Below, in pieces: positions 11,650 through 23,986 of a stretch of DNA of 64,000 nt; position 1 is the stretch's first letter, and each line of letters starts with the position of its first letter. The position numbers and the translations under genes were made by a program. This stretch comes from Chamaecyparis obtusa (Eukaryota; Streptophyta; Pinopsida; Cupressales; Cupressaceae). The notes under the pieces are model-generated. The model did no database searches. It worked only from the letters and a program-made list of their open reading frames with translations, and was not told the origin of the DNA. The stretch is taken from positions 432,001-496,000 of the forward strand of contig BSBK01001114.1 of NCBI GenBank assembly GCA_027943335.1, in the 5' to 3' direction.

Positions 11650-14600
11650 GGCCAAAGGGTATAGGTGGAACATCTGCGATCACATGTAAGCTTTGTTAAA
11701 TGTTATGGCAAGGTACATACGCGAGGGTGAGGGCTCATTTTCTGCACATACATGGAACAGGTGTTGATCCTTGCCCAAATGAGGTACATTGATATGATGC
11801 CGTGAGAGATCAAGAAAGGGTTTTTAGTTTGAGCTCTAATGTTCAATGACAGGGCAACTGCTGCAGCTCAAAATCAAAATAGAAAGTCAAAGGTAGATGT
11901 GTCTTATAGAGATGTACTGACAAAATGTTCTCACAAGAGACCACATATTGGCAGCTCAAACCCCATTGGAAGATTATTTGATGTGCAAGGTCGAGAAGTA
12001 ATTGATGCAGCGATTGTACGTTTCTTTTATGCAAATGGAATACCGTTTAATGTTTTTCACTCACCTTTCTGTGGAGAGATGGTCCAAGCTATATCAATAA
12101 TGGACCTGTTGGTTATAAACCACATGGGTATGAAAAGATTCACACTACTTTAAGTGATAAAGAAAAAGTTGGATTAGAGCAACAAAGGGCACCGATGAAA
12201 ATAGTGTGGTCTGCAATGTATTATCGTGATCGATGGGTAGATAGATTCTTGAAATCGTTCCCTACTTAATATCATGTTAACATGCAACAAAAGACCTTAT
12301 TTTTTTGAGGCAATAGATTGTTTAGTGCAACAACAGTCTGCATAGTTTCTTCATAACAAGCTATGTAACAACATTGAGGAGGTAGAGGCATCACATTTAG
12401 TACAATTTGTTATAGATTCTGCACCTGTTTGTAAAGCAACAAGCATATATTTTGGACATGATGTTGAGTGCATCCATTGAATAATGCACTTATTTATTGA
12501 CAAGTTTTAGTGGATTTTAGATCCTAATAGAAAAGGGTAGAAAACTATAGATATACTGTGTAACCATCACCAGACACTATCCATTTATTGAAAATTTGCC
12601 AAGGTGGAGCTTCTCAAATTTGATGATACACAATTTTCTTCTTATTTTATTCTTGTTGACCATCTTTGTGAAATCAAAGGAGCTTTGTGTTCCACAATTG
12701 TCAGTGATGCATGGGCAGCTTGGAGACAATCTACATCGGATACGTGTAGTTGAGGTGAGAGGCGTGGTCCTTGATGACCATTTTGGGCTGATGTTAAATT
12801 TGTGGTGGACTTTAATAAGCATATAAATGAGGTGATCAAAATCACAAACTCAGGCAAGCCATGTTTGGGAGAAATTTAAAAAGAAATCGATTTCATGTGT
12901 GAAGATTCAAGAATATGATAGATGCAAAGGATCTTTCTCTATATCCTTTGATCGAAGAAAAGTTACATGGAAGATGGAACAAACTTGGCACTCCCATTCA
13001 TTGTGCTACCTATGTCTTAAATCTGAAATGATACAATAGACAAGTGACCAATAAGAGGGCTCCATATGAGGATAGAGAGGTAATGAAGGGATTTTGGGCC
13101 GCAATAAAAAGATTTATAGCCAAGGTGAGGATGTTTCAATTATGAGAAGCCAATGGAATAAGTTTTCACATGGGCATGGTGCTTTTTCTTTTGTGGAAGC
13201 TTTATATGATATGCAAGTAAAGAAAGACCCTATAGAGTGGTGGTGGAACCTTGAAGGTGAAACCCTTGAATTGCAATTGTTTGTAATAAGATTGCTCTTA
13301 CAAGTAGCTAGTTCTTGATCTTGTAAGAGAAATTGGAGTACTTATGGTTATTTTATTCACTAAAGAGGAACCAATTAGAGCTAGAGAACGTAGAGCATAG
13401 TTATAGGACTCTGCGAGTCCTGGCAAGACTCTACAAGTCCCGAGCCGAGCCAGGCCTCCAGAGTCTTTTTGGCTCTGTACTTGAACTCGACAGGGTTCTG
13501 CAGAGTCTTGGTGGACTCGTTGAGTACTGCTGACTCGCTGGACTCTGCGAGTCCTGTTGGCAAGACTCTGCCACAACAGTAAGCCAGTCAAAGGCATTTT
13601 TTTTTTTTTAAAGTTTTGTTTATTTAGGGACAATGATAGGAAAAATTCTACTTTATTTATTCGGGGAGCAGTTTAGGTCGGTGTACATATTTGACTTGGG
13701 CTATTTGTAATATATATCAGAAATTTGTCTCTTATTCTTTTTAAGAATGGCCCAATTATTGATTCTTGATTGTTGTTGCTGATTCCTTGGCTTCTCAGAG
13801 TAGTTGGGTTGTGAAGAATTTGTGAACAAATTTAGGTAGTGATAGTGAAGCCTCAAGAAAGCTTGATTGGACTTTGAAATATTATTATCTGCTAATTAAA
13901 GCAGTATTGTGTATGAAAGTTTTATAAAATGTATACTTTAATTGGAATACAAATCCATATCCTGCATGATTGGTGTTTAGATTGTTCTACATTTCACCGT
14001 GAAAAGATCATGTCATGAAATTGGGTAGAGATCTAAGATTTTCTCTTTTAGAGAAGTGTCCCACAACAACTTGTTAGCATTTTTGTTTTTGGCATAGTGT
14101 AGCAAAATAAGTAAATCTGCGAATCGATGTAAATTTGATCTGGAGGAATATAATGAGGAGGTTGATAAATCAATATAGTTTTTGAATGCTTAGAATCATT
14201 TAGTTCTGTGTTTTGTTAATGGTGAGAAGTTGATGTGAGAGATTTGATTGTGTAGTATGCTTGATTTTGACGGAGTCAACACAATGCACTGTCTAGTAGT
14301 TGTAGACTTTTGAAACTTATGTGTAGCTACGTGCAATATTTGACTTTGTATAATGTGGTGTTAAAAGAACTGTTTTGGGGTCTTTTATTTTACCATTGAC
14401 TTTATAAAATATGGCTTTTGAAATCTATTATGGTATGATTGATCAATGTAATCAAGCATTTATACTTATGTGATCAATGTAAACTTGTGTATGTGTGCAA
14501 AGTAGCTTCTATTTATCTCTATTATTGTGTCTTGATGTTAATTGACTGAATTATGCATGAAAAAAGTTTTAAATCCTTAAAATGTTTTGTTCTTGAGTTT

Positions 14601-14955
14601 TTCAATTTGCTGAGTCCTTGCCGAGTCCGGACGCCGAGTTAGAGTCCGAGCCCGAATCCAGCTTGCCGAGTCCGAGTCTTGTAACTATGATGTAGAGAAC
14701 CTGATATACATTCTTAGCTCATCTTGTCTTCTCTCGCGTGTAGATTTTGGGTAAGAGGAGGGTCCTTCAACAAAATGGGACCAAATTTTACTTGATGGAG
14801 AAGTTGCAGCCATGGTGGATGAAGTGGTCGAAGCAGATGACCTTAGTGATTTACACTTAGTTCTACTACCAATAGAGGAGCTTAAGAGTGATGAGTATTT
14901 GGAGCGCATCATATCCGAGGACCTTGATATGGATGATCATGTCATAGAAGTGTAG
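11650..14955 (+). pseudogene. hAT transposase pseudogene 2 (split by an inserted element)
   Basis: A second hAT transposase, on the plus strand. The BED-finger remnant is at 11690-11790 (VRAHFLHIHGTGVDPCPNEV). The N-terminal hAT block is in 11839-12153 (AIVRFFYANGIPFNV, then EMVQAISIMDLL), followed by SDKEKVGLEQQRAPMKIVW, a DUF659-like run near 12300-12480 (CNNIEEVEASHLVQFVIDSA), and the C-terminal block 13110-13318 (DPIEWWWNLEGETLELQLFV). The dimerisation tail starts WSTYGYFIH then KRNQLELENVE, and is interrupted at 13396. It resumes at 14698 with NLIYI and ends at a stop at 14953-14955 (DLDMDDHVIEV). Many stops and frameshifts are present. Confidence 0.85.
13396..14689 (+). mobile_element. 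1.29-kb inverted-repeat element with GAGTC-rich ends
   Basis: Starts CATAGTTATAGGACTC and ends GAGTCTTGTAACTATG, giving terminal inverted repeats with a perfect outer CATAGTTA and one or two mismatches further in. Flanks are ACGTAGAG (13388-13395) and ATGTAGAG (14690-14697), an 8-bp duplication with one mismatch. Removing the element and one flank rejoins the hAT reading frame exactly (ENVE to ENLIYI). The first 170 bp and last 90 bp are packed with GACTC/GAGTC words. There is no coding capacity between. The 8-bp duplication suggests an hAT-mobilised non-autonomous element. Confidence 0.8.
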
Positions 14956-16202
14956 ATGATAAATTTTGGTGTTTTGTTATTTGTTTCTGTATCAGCCCAT
15001 CAAACTATCAAGAGTTTTGAATTTCACTGTGCAATCTAATACCAAATATGTAGTGTGTGAAGTTGTGAACTATGGACTCTTTGAATCAATGACATTTTCC
15101 ATTTGTTTATTTAAACTTTAAAGTTAATGTTCACTGTTAAACTTTACCACTGTTCTTGTTTTGAAAGTTAATATCATGATATTATGTATAATTGTTAGAT
15201 TATATGAATAAAATGGCATCTCCAAGCATCCCCATCTCCTATTTTCAAAAATAGCTGCTCTGGTACTGGTACCAGTCTCCTGGCAACCTTAGGGTACAAT
15301 ACAAAGCTACTTTTCAGTAAGATGCTTCCCTACTCAGTATTGGAAGTTGCGACCTTTTAGATAATTATTTACTTTCGTGTTTGGGAAGGATATGAACCGT
15401 ATGCCTGTTGACACACATGCCTATGTGCTCTTTTCCTGTCTCTGTATGGTGATGTTTAAATTATCCTTGTAACATAATACTCAGCTAATGTGAATCATTT
15501 GATGTGGAGTAATCTAAGATGCATTTCTTTAAAACAAAATCATTACAAAAAGCAAAAGTATTTTATACATATTGCAGAAAAAATTATGTTCTACATATTT
15601 TCACAGAAAAGAACATAGTTCACAGGAATTTAAAGACATCCATTCCTATGTTAATCAAAATTCTTTGCTCTCTAAAGCGCATAGACAGGAGTTTGCACCT
15701 TTCATTAAGTTGTTATATAGAAAATGATATGGGAGCATTAGAGAATGAGAGATTAGACATGCAAGTGATACAACTATACAAAGGTAACAATCAGAAAATA
15801 AATGATAAGACATACAGGATCTGAAAAATTCTTTCAGAGGACAGAAAAAATAGAGGTAACAACTGGCATTTAAACGTGCACTAAAGTGGAGCACCATTTT
15901 TTTTTTTTTTATAACACTGCTTAACTTGAAGAAATGTCCCCGGTGATTGGAACATCTGCCTGCTGCTTTTTTTAAGTTCCCTGGATCTTAGTTCTGGTAA
16001 AACTTCAAACCGCTCTCCCTGGGTGAATTCCATGTTCACTCTGCTTGAAGAAGCTCCTTAAGGAGCAACAGGTGAGTTTGGTTTCTTGAAGAGCAGGGAA
16101 GAGGCTTCTAGTTTGGTTTCAACCTCACCGGAAGATAAAGACTTATCTTTGAAAGCTTAGCAATTAATATTATAATAAGATTGATTAATCTGGTTATTGC
16201 AG
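14956..16202. other. Non-coding DNA 5' of the FQR1-like internal exon
   Basis: Holds no recognised gene. I looked for an exon encoding the usual N-terminus (a YYSMYGHVEKLAEEI-like segment) and did not find it here or further upstream. This stretch ends in a pyrimidine-poor but usable acceptor, TTATTGCAG at 16194-16202. Confidence 0.4.
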
Positions 16203-16465
16203 GTTCCTGAAACACTTCCAGAGGAGGTGCTAATGAAAATGAATGTACCACCAAGGTCAGAAGTACCTACCATAGAACCTCGACAACTTGCAGATGCAGA
16301 TGCCCTTATTTTTGGCTTTCCCACTAGATATGGCATGATGGCAGCCCAATTTAAGGCTTTCTTAGATGCAACAGGTGGATTATGGCGATCTCAGCAATTG
16401 GCAGGAAAACCAGCAGGCATATTTTACAGTACTGGATCTCAAGGTGGTGGCCAAGAAACAACTCC
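16203..16465 (+). CDS. FQR1: FQR1-like NAD(P)H:quinone oxidoreductase, internal exon
   Basis: Encodes 87 residues of a WrbA/FQR1 flavodoxin-like quinone reductase, a soluble FMN enzyme that reduces quinones with two electrons from NAD(P)H. The exon starts [10 protein letters not shown] after an AG acceptor and ends SQGGGQETT plus two bases before a GTAAGC donor. FMN-site landmarks are [10 protein letters not shown] (residues 38-47 of the exon), the helix [15 protein letters not shown] and the loop [10 protein letters not shown]. Reading is uninterrupted and conserved at family level, unlike every neighbour. Known family members are about 203 residues, and about 39 residues before this exon are missing from view. 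The phase-0 start matches the plant gene structure as I remember it. Confidence 0.93.
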
Positions 16466-17189
16466 GTAAGCTCTATTACACTTTAAAACACAATGAAATT
16501 GGCATTCTTTCTACAAATCATTATTTTTCAACATTTACATTTTTAGTATTTTTTGCGTGGATATCTGTATTCCAAATAATTTATAAGTTCCTGCCCCCAA
16601 AAAGTGATGGACTATGAAAAAATGTAATTGTTTATTGAGAGGATATATACATGCATTTCTTAATTGTAATAGTTGACTAGACATTAAAGTTAGAATAGGC
16701 CACATTTTGTGGAAATTTTTCCATAGGTGTTTCTTCTGTTCTCTAATAAACCTGGAAGACCATGACATAGTTTTAAAAGATAAGTAAGTTTGATTATCTT
16801 AGGAGTGTTATATTGGATGACAGATTAATAAATCAACAAATCCAATGATAGATTTATAATCTTGAGGCCCAAGTGACTTGTCTGATTGCTTTCAGAAAAA
16901 AATGGAATCATGATTGAAGCTAGAGGAAATTAATGATATTTTTGTTTATAATGGAGTAATTTATGGGCATCTTATGTGCTTTACATGTTCAGGTTAGTTG
17001 ACTGGGCTTCAACCATCTGGGTAGTCAGAAAGTTTGGAAGCTAATTTTTTATAATGTCCATCTGACATTATATTAGGTTTATTAATTCTGTCATACATGG
17101 TGCTTTTGGATGTGCATGTACTTGTAGATGCCCTTTCTTGGGTAAAAGTGATCAGCGATTACATTATAAATTTATAAGTAATCTGAATT

Positions 17190-18240
17190 TAGGACTGGAA
17201 AAGGCTGAGAAAAAAAGAGCTAAAGGATTTTGGTGTAAGCACGGTCTCTGCCCTATATGAAAATTTTGGGGACAGGGAAGGTTGGAAACATTGGGTTGTG
17301 TTTTTTCTGTGATGGTGGGGGATGATCTCTCTCTCTCTCTCTGTGGAATGTGAACTCGGGGCTGGAAAAAGCTGAGAAACAAGAGCTGAAGGATTTTAGG
17401 GATGTGTTTTTTTGTGAAGATGGGGGTTGACCCTTTGGAATGTGAACTCAGGACTGGAAAAAGATGAGAAACAAGAGTTAAAAGATTTTAGGTATGTGTT
17501 TTTCTGTGATGGCGGGGGATGACCTCTTTCTCCCCCTCTCTCAATGAACACTCCCTATCCCTCGTGGTACCCTTTTTTCTCAGGAAGGGACTGGAAAAAG
17601 ATGAGAAACAAGAACTAAGGGGTGAGTGGCCATGTGGGTTGCTGAGCAAGTGGGGGAAATTCATAGTATCCATAATTCAACACTAGGTCTTGTTGGGTCT
17701 CCTTCTTTTTGTATCTTAGGTTATCCCTAAATTCCAGGGATTGTCTGATATCTCTTTGTTTGGAATCAGTTTATTCTTGAGTGGGGAGATGGGCAAGCAA
17801 GTGGGGGAAAATTTATGGTATCCAAAATTCAGCAGGAGATCTTGTGGGATCCCATCTTTGTGTATCTTAGATTGTGCCTATGTTCTACGGGTTATTTGAT
17901 ATCTCTGTTGATGTTTTGTTTTTGTTTATTTTCTCTAGAGATGAGCTCTTTATTGCTTTTCTCATTCTCTGCAATATTCAATAGCTAAAGATATTGGGGC
18001 AAGTAATGGTCTCTAACCTATATGAAAATTTTGGGGATAGTGAAGCTCAGAAACATTTGGAGACTCTTTGTGGGCAGGTGGTTTTGTGAGTGAGTGGGTG
18101 AGCAAGCAAGTGGGGGAAATTTATAGTATCCACAATTCAATAGTAGGTCTCATTGGATCCCCTTATCTGCGTTTCTCAGGTTGCCCCTAGTTTCTAGGGG
18201 TTATTTGATATTTCTTTGTTTGGAATTCATTTTTTCTTTA
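17190..18240 (+). repeat. Degenerate repeat field
   Basis: GGACTGGAAAAAGNTGAGAAACAAGAG-like copies begin at 17192, 17361, 17451 and 17588. A second word, CAAGTGGGGGAAATTTATAG, recurs near 17647, 17797 and 18098. TATATGAAAATTTTGGGGAYAG occurs at about 17256 and 18020. A CT dinucleotide run lies at 17325-17342. This looks like several rounds of unequal duplication of non-coding DNA. No protein is encoded. Confidence 0.6.
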
Positions 18241-18249
18241 TGTTCTCTA

Positions 18250-19520
18250 GAGATAAGCTGAGTTTTCATATTGAGTTTTCTATAGATACCACAGCTGAGG
18301 TGTTCTCTGATGTTTGTTGCTAATCGTGATGACTAGTCCATTACCTTTGTCAACTTTCAGAACCATGATCTTGTTATTGTCCTTTACTTTCTCCAAAGTG
18401 ACATGCTCTGCTTTGTTATGTTGCCATATGGTGGTTTTGCTTGCTATATGTTTTTTTCCATTGCCATGAATTGGTTAACATTCCAAAATTGTAAACCTAG
18501 TTTTAATTAAGTGATGCAAAGATGCACTCTATCCATGAAATGAAACATAAATTTTTGAAAATAATAAATAATTACATGAGGAGGCATTCTTCAATGGCAG
18601 CAGGGCATGGAGCGTTATTTGTGACCATGTACATAAAAATAAAAACACACAATGTAATTCTTAATTAAAAACTAAAAAAATTATGTGTCCATGTATGGAT
18701 ATAATAAATAAAATAGCCGCAAAGTAAAACAAAACCATCTCTTTAAGTAAATAATGTGTCAAATTTTGTTGCATTTGTTAGATAAATTTATTTAAGATAT
18801 CTGTTCTAGTATAAATACAGATGTTTAATTTTGGTCCATCTGCTATCCAAAATAATATAACATCAATCTAAAAGAGTCCAGTACAAATAAAGGCAACATG
18901 TAGGGATAATGAATCCAATAATCATAAAACCTCAAAATCATAAGCCTTGAGTATCAATCATTATCAGACCCTTCATTGGACTCATCTACTTCTGTGTGTT
19001 GTATTATCAATAGCTTATCTTTGTTGCTGTCAATCTATAAGTCTGTATCACGTGGGCTCATCCAATGGATCCCAACAAATAGTTTTTGAGCTTCCCCATC
19101 TATCTATCTTGTGCTCTTATGATCAATATCTCACTTTCTGCTGGAGTTCTCAATACTATGTAGTCTTTGGATCTTGGAGACAAAAAACATCATGCACTAC
19201 AACAAGCTTATTCGCTCTTACATGTCAAGTATGTTACTCTTGGCAGAGAGACTGAACTATAAATGGATTAGTTACTTTTAGCAACAGAAAAAGCAGCAAC
19301 TTCGGAGAGGAGGAACATGAGAAGCGTATCACTCCCAATATCCATTCTATGGCGCTGTTGTGTGCAATAGTGAGTTTGTCCTCGGTAATTTTTTGTGTGT
19401 GAAATATTGGGTCATTTAGGTCTACAATTCTAACCTACTGGGCTAGTGGGCCATGCCAATCATTTTAGCTTCTCATTACTTTTCCCAATTACAAGACACA
19501 ACCATAAACTGCAAGGCCTC
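18250..19520. other. Intron sequence without recognisable features
   Basis: AT-rich intronic DNA. The open frame at 18947-19255 (plus) has no family motif. Confidence 0.4.
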
Positions 19521-19866
19521 CTACTCCTCAGTCATCATCTTCAGCAAAATGAAATGGTTGGTATCTCTATGCTCTACCTTTCCGAGGAATTCCTTCCCAC
19601 CCGAAATCTTGACTAGTTTTGATGTGATGTGAATATAGATAAATATTCTTTTATTAGTGTTAATCATTAACCCTGTAGCTATGTGCACATAGGTTGCATC
19701 TATCACCACCCTTGCCGAATTGAATATAGATAAATATTCTTTTATCAGTGTCAATCATTAACCCTATAATTATGTGCACATAGGTTGCATCTAACACTAC
19801 CTGTGCCAAATTGGAGGGTCCAGCCTCCTCTATAGCATCTTTCAAAATATAATGCTGGGAATGCAC
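19521..19866 (-). pseudogene. hAT DUF659 fragment with internal 91-bp duplication
   Basis: The minus strand reads ILKDAIEEAGPSNLAQVVLD then ATYVHI, the DUF659 core of an hAT transposase (compare AIEEDGPSNVIRVIIDSTFV in hAT 1). The segment GAATATAGATAAATATTC...GCCRAATT is present twice in tandem, 19631-19721 and 19722-19812, so the motif DATYVHI appears twice. Only this short piece of the transposon remains. Confidence 0.65.
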
Positions 19867-20263
19867 TCCCTTAGTTTTTCAGAACAATTATCAGCTCTAA
19901 CAACATATTGCCTTCCTGACATGTAATATAGATGTTGATGAGAAACTTGTGGTTAGTACCCGTTCACTCATCTATGATAATAATCCACCTTAGTTTTCAT
20001 CTATGCTTGCCACAATTCATCTACAATAAAGTTAACTTTGGAACGACATTTCTCAAGTGTTGTCTGAATTTTCATCTAATGGTGGATCACATTTGTAAGA
20101 CCTTGGAGACATTTGTTCCTATAGTGCCTCCTTAAAGTCTGGTAAATGGGACCATGGAACAGGAGGCCATTGACAAAAAATACCTCGATAGTTGCATCCG
20201 CTCCCTTTCTTGCAATTTATACATTTTTCATAATTGCGTCTTCTAACTATTTGGCCTTCCTTT

Positions 20264-20466
20264 TAATAAAGTATTTAATATTATATTAATGACCATTTAG
20301 GCATATTTAGTCTATTAGGTAGTTTCTGATTTCTGAGTTAGTTGTTTTAGTTCGATTAGTATGTTCCTATTTCTTTTTAAGAGACTTTCTTCGTTGTTTC
20401 TCTTTATAAGGAGATTTCGTCTCCATTTTGTAATCACTCTTTTATGAAAAATGAATTTTTATAACA
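20264..20466 (+). repeat. Left LTR of the gag-only Copia element
   Basis: Starts TAATAAAGTATTTAAT and ends TTTTTATAACA immediately before the primer site. It is unusual in not starting TG. Confidence 0.8.
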
Positions 20467-20478
20467 TGGTATCAGAAC
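20467..20478 (+). promoter_or_regulatory. Primer-binding site, tRNA-Met type
   Basis: TGGTATCAGAAC directly abuts the LTR end, one base from the canonical TGGTATCAGAGC. Confidence 0.85.
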
Positions 20479-21545
20479 TTAGGTCATTTTTGGTGATTTT
20501 TTATAAAAATTCGTAGCTTTTCTGCATAAATATTTTTTCCAAAACTTTTTTCTCTTGCTTTTTTTAATGGAAAAGTCGTGACTTGAGGGTTTGTTGGTGC
20601 ATCTTGTTGAGGGTTTTTTTCTTTACAAATCGTGGTTGTAGAAAGGTTTTTTCGCATTTTGTTTTGAGCGATTTGCAGCCGCGATGTCATTTTCTGGTCT
20701 TGAGCGTCACGTTTTCCCTCTGTGATCAAAGGGTTTGAGGCGTGTTTTTAAGGTCATGCCATTTTGTTTTTGAGCCGCACAACATTTTTTTAACTTTTCT
20801 TAGAAGATTTCTTTGCCTCCTCCGACTGTGTTTTTCGTAGATGATGGTTCTTGTCATCGTTTTCTCCCATCCCATGCGAGAGAAGCTTGAAGTTGGCTCT
20901 GTTTTTTCTCAGTATTGTGCCATTGTATTTTTTTTGGTCATTTTTCTTGCTCGCAACTTGAGGTTTTTTGGCAAGTTCGCATTGTTTGGTGGAATTGCGC
21001 CCGTGTTTTCTGCGTTTTGAGCCTGTGCCTGGGTTTCCTTTTACAGACGGCCGCATCAGACACGATCGTGAGGCTTTTTGAGTTGTGATGTGAAGCTTGT
21101 TACCATTTTTTTGGAAGGTTTTTTTGGCGCCCGTGTTTTTGTAGATGTTTTATTTTGTGCTCGAGCAGAGGTTTTTTTTTTAAAACACAATTTTTTCATG
21201 TTTTTTGTGAAGAAATTTTGGTAAAGTCGTGGGTTTTTGTGGGTATTTGTGAAACCTACGGCTAGGGTTTTTCTGCTGTTCGTACTAAGGTTTACCAATT
21301 TTTTATAAAAACTAAAGAAGATAATTTGTTTTTAAAAGGGTTTTACCATTTTTTCCTAAAAAACAAAGTTTTGTATCATGTGTGCTTTTGTCTTGGAATT
21401 TGTGCCATGGTTTGACCTGAAAATCAGATTTTTCAAAGATTGTGCCAGTTATTGCTGAAGGTTTTTACTAGTGTTTTGACAGAAAAATCAGAACTTTCTG
21501 AAAGCTTGAATTTGCCTTGTTTTTGTGCATAAGAAAACGTGAGGG

Positions 21546-22412
21546 ATGACATTGTTGACCAACATCATGTTAGAGGAAAATCAACAGTTCAATGATAGTA
21601 TATACAATACTTGGAAGCAGAGGATGCTCTTGATTTTTGAGTAGCAATGCTTAGACCAGCTTGTTTTGGGTAACCCTACTCACCCTGTAGTAGCGGGCAA
21701 AGATCATGACAAGTTTGATGAAGATAACCGAGAAGCACTTATGTTGCTGAAGTTATCTGTCACCGATGAGATGCTTCCAGAAATGGCATTTGACAAGTCT
21801 CTAGCGGAGATTTGGGCTCACCTGAAAAGTTTGCATGAAACGTTAGATAAAAGCTGAGCTTTCTTTTTGAAGAATATGTTTTTTTTCCCTAGTGATGGAT
21901 GAGAAGATATCTCTGTAGGAGCATCTTATGATGATCAAGGAAATACGTGATCAACTGGAGGCCATTGGTCGCAAGATGGAGGACATGGTGGTGTGATTAC
22001 GTTGAAGAGTCTCCCATGGTCCTACAAACACTTTATTGAGATGCTCAACATTACCTCCACTAATGTTGACTTGAAATTTGATGAGTTGTGTAATAAGGTA
22101 TTGCAGCAAGCTAGGTGGAGGCAACAATTTGGGAGCACTAGCACAAATAAAGGCAAAAACATGTCTACTAAAAAAAAAGGACAACGTGCATCTGAGGAGG
22201 GTTCCAAGAAGGAGATCACTTGTTACTATTGTGGAAAGCTTGGTCATATCTAGTGGTTTTGCAAACAAAAGTTGATTGATCAAAAGACTAACTAGGGAGA
22301 GTCTCAACAACAGGCTTATGTAGCAAAGCAATTTTAGGAGTTAGCTTCTATTCACAGCCAAATGACTCAAAAGTTTTTGTTTTCTGTCTAGGTATTTAGT
22401 AAAATGGCCATT
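21546..22412 (+). pseudogene. Copia gag pseudogene with CCHC knuckle
   Basis: Reads LEENQQFNDSIYNTWKQRML, then the frame at 21666-21857 (ALMLLKLSVTDEMLPEMA, AEIWAHLKSLHE), then 21993-22253 (SLPWSYKHFIEMLN, KGQRASEEGSKKEITCYYCG) and the zinc knuckle CYYCGKLGHI at about 22220-22250, followed by a stop and FC. This is the standard Copia nucleocapsid order. At least three stops or frameshifts interrupt it. No protease, integrase or RT follows before the polypurine tract at 22413, so pol is absent rather than merely decayed. Confidence 0.85.
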
Positions 22413-22454
22413 AAGGGAGGATAATAAAGTATTTAATATATTAATGGTCATTTA

Positions 22455-23086
22455 TGTTGTGAAATCAATATCGTCCTATAGAGAATATATGTTTCTCTTT
22501 TGTGCTGTTCATAATATCTAAATGTCTGTGTAAGTATATATTTATTATTGATTATATACTTGTATGTTGCGGAGGAGAAGAAATGCACATTGTAATTGAT
22601 TTCTTTCCTCAGCACATGCGATTGATTATATATATGTTGTATAGGGTCATGTCTATGTAGAGACATGACTGTACGTGGCATAAGCCACGTGGGTCATGTT
22701 ATACATGACATACCCATTCGTATTACTGTTTGTATTAACTGCAATGTAATGCTATAACAAAATAGTGTTATGCATAACTACCATTCGATAGTTATCGTGA
22801 CACATCATATAATATGTATGTGTTACAATAACTACCGGGTGGTAGTTACCGTAACACTGCAGTGCTCAATACCGTCACACTGCAGTGAACAATACCTATC
22901 ACTACAGTGAACAACATAATACTGCAAAGAACAACAGTCAATATCGACTTAGTCGATTCTAATACATATGCCCGAGTATATTCTCTAAATATCAATAACC
23001 ATAATATATATATACATTAGCATATCAATTTGGTAATTATAATTCATTCGATTATACGTCAATCAGATTGAAGCTATAATTTAACA
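22455..23086 (-). repeat. 3' LTR (in element sense) of level-2 element, hairpin-rich
   Basis: 632 bp. Contains several short palindromes: GTCATGTCTATGTAGAGACATGAC at about 22647, ACGTGGCATAAGCCACGT at 22674, GTCATGTTATACATGAC at 22693, and GATAACTACCGGGTGGTAGTTACC-type repeats at 22826-22850. Confidence 0.85.
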
Positions 23087-23832
23087 CTCCCTCTTAGCAA
23101 GAGAGGATTGATTATCACAAGTTGTAAGTGTTATAGAAATCCCTGACTCAATTCGGAACTGGATTTTAGTGATAACTAAAACATAACTTCATATCAAGAT
23201 ATTTGACACAGCTCGAGACATTAATATAATGTACTCATTCTGGTAGACGAGTTATCGCAATCCCCGACCAATTCGGAACTAGATTTAGCGATAACAATCA
23301 AGATATCCGGCACATTCCGGGATAGCAACTTAATGTAGTCTAATCTTGATTCACATGTTGTTATGATCCCTGACTAATTCGAAACAACATAAAAAAGCCA
23401 TTAGTCATGATCAATACTTATTATCTCAATATCATGATATCCGACACAATCCAGGACAACCCTGTTAGGGTGTCAATCATGATATAGTAGTTATTACACA
23501 ATCCAGTAATAACATAAGCATCAAGATATCCGACACAGTCCAGGACAACCCTGTTCGGGTGTCAATCTTGAAGCTTGGTTAACTATTGTCAAGATCATCA
23601 CCTTGAAATAGTAACCCCAATTATTTACACAGAAGATCGTCATCTTCTTTGAACACAAAATGAATGGACCCATAAAGTCACCTTGACTCTTCTCAGAGGG
23701 TGGATCCACCATGGCTCATCCTAGAGAGTGGAAACCAAGACTTCCACCTTAGACTTGTCTATGAAAGACAAGAATCATTTAAGATACAAAATGATGGATC
23801 ACTGAAGCTGAAACCTTCTTTTCACTCCTCAA

Positions 23833-23912
23833 CATACCAAGGTTAACTGAAAGTACACAATCTTCTTTCTAGCAAGGGGTTTGGTAAGAATATCGGCTGT
23901 TAGTTCTCCACT
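23833..23912 (-). pseudogene. Copia RNase H C-terminal remnant (level 2)
   Basis: The minus strand reads GELTADILTKPLARKKIVYF, the well-known end of Copia pol (A-D-x-x-T-K-P-L). No other pol motif was found in this element. Confidence 0.65.
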
Positions 23913-23986
23913 GAATTGCATTTGTTTGTACTGTCTCATAGTCTTGGTGAATTTTGAGCTTACAAAGTTTACACCATCTTGACATG

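Noticed and set aside
13333..13633. Open frames over the start of the 1.29-kb element
   Set aside because: They read through the GAGTC-rich end of the inserted element and its junction with hAT; no conserved protein.
20467..20478. tRNA gene
   Set aside because: The tRNA-like match here and at 8294, 26747 and 31939 is only the 12-base primer site; no cloverleaf is present.
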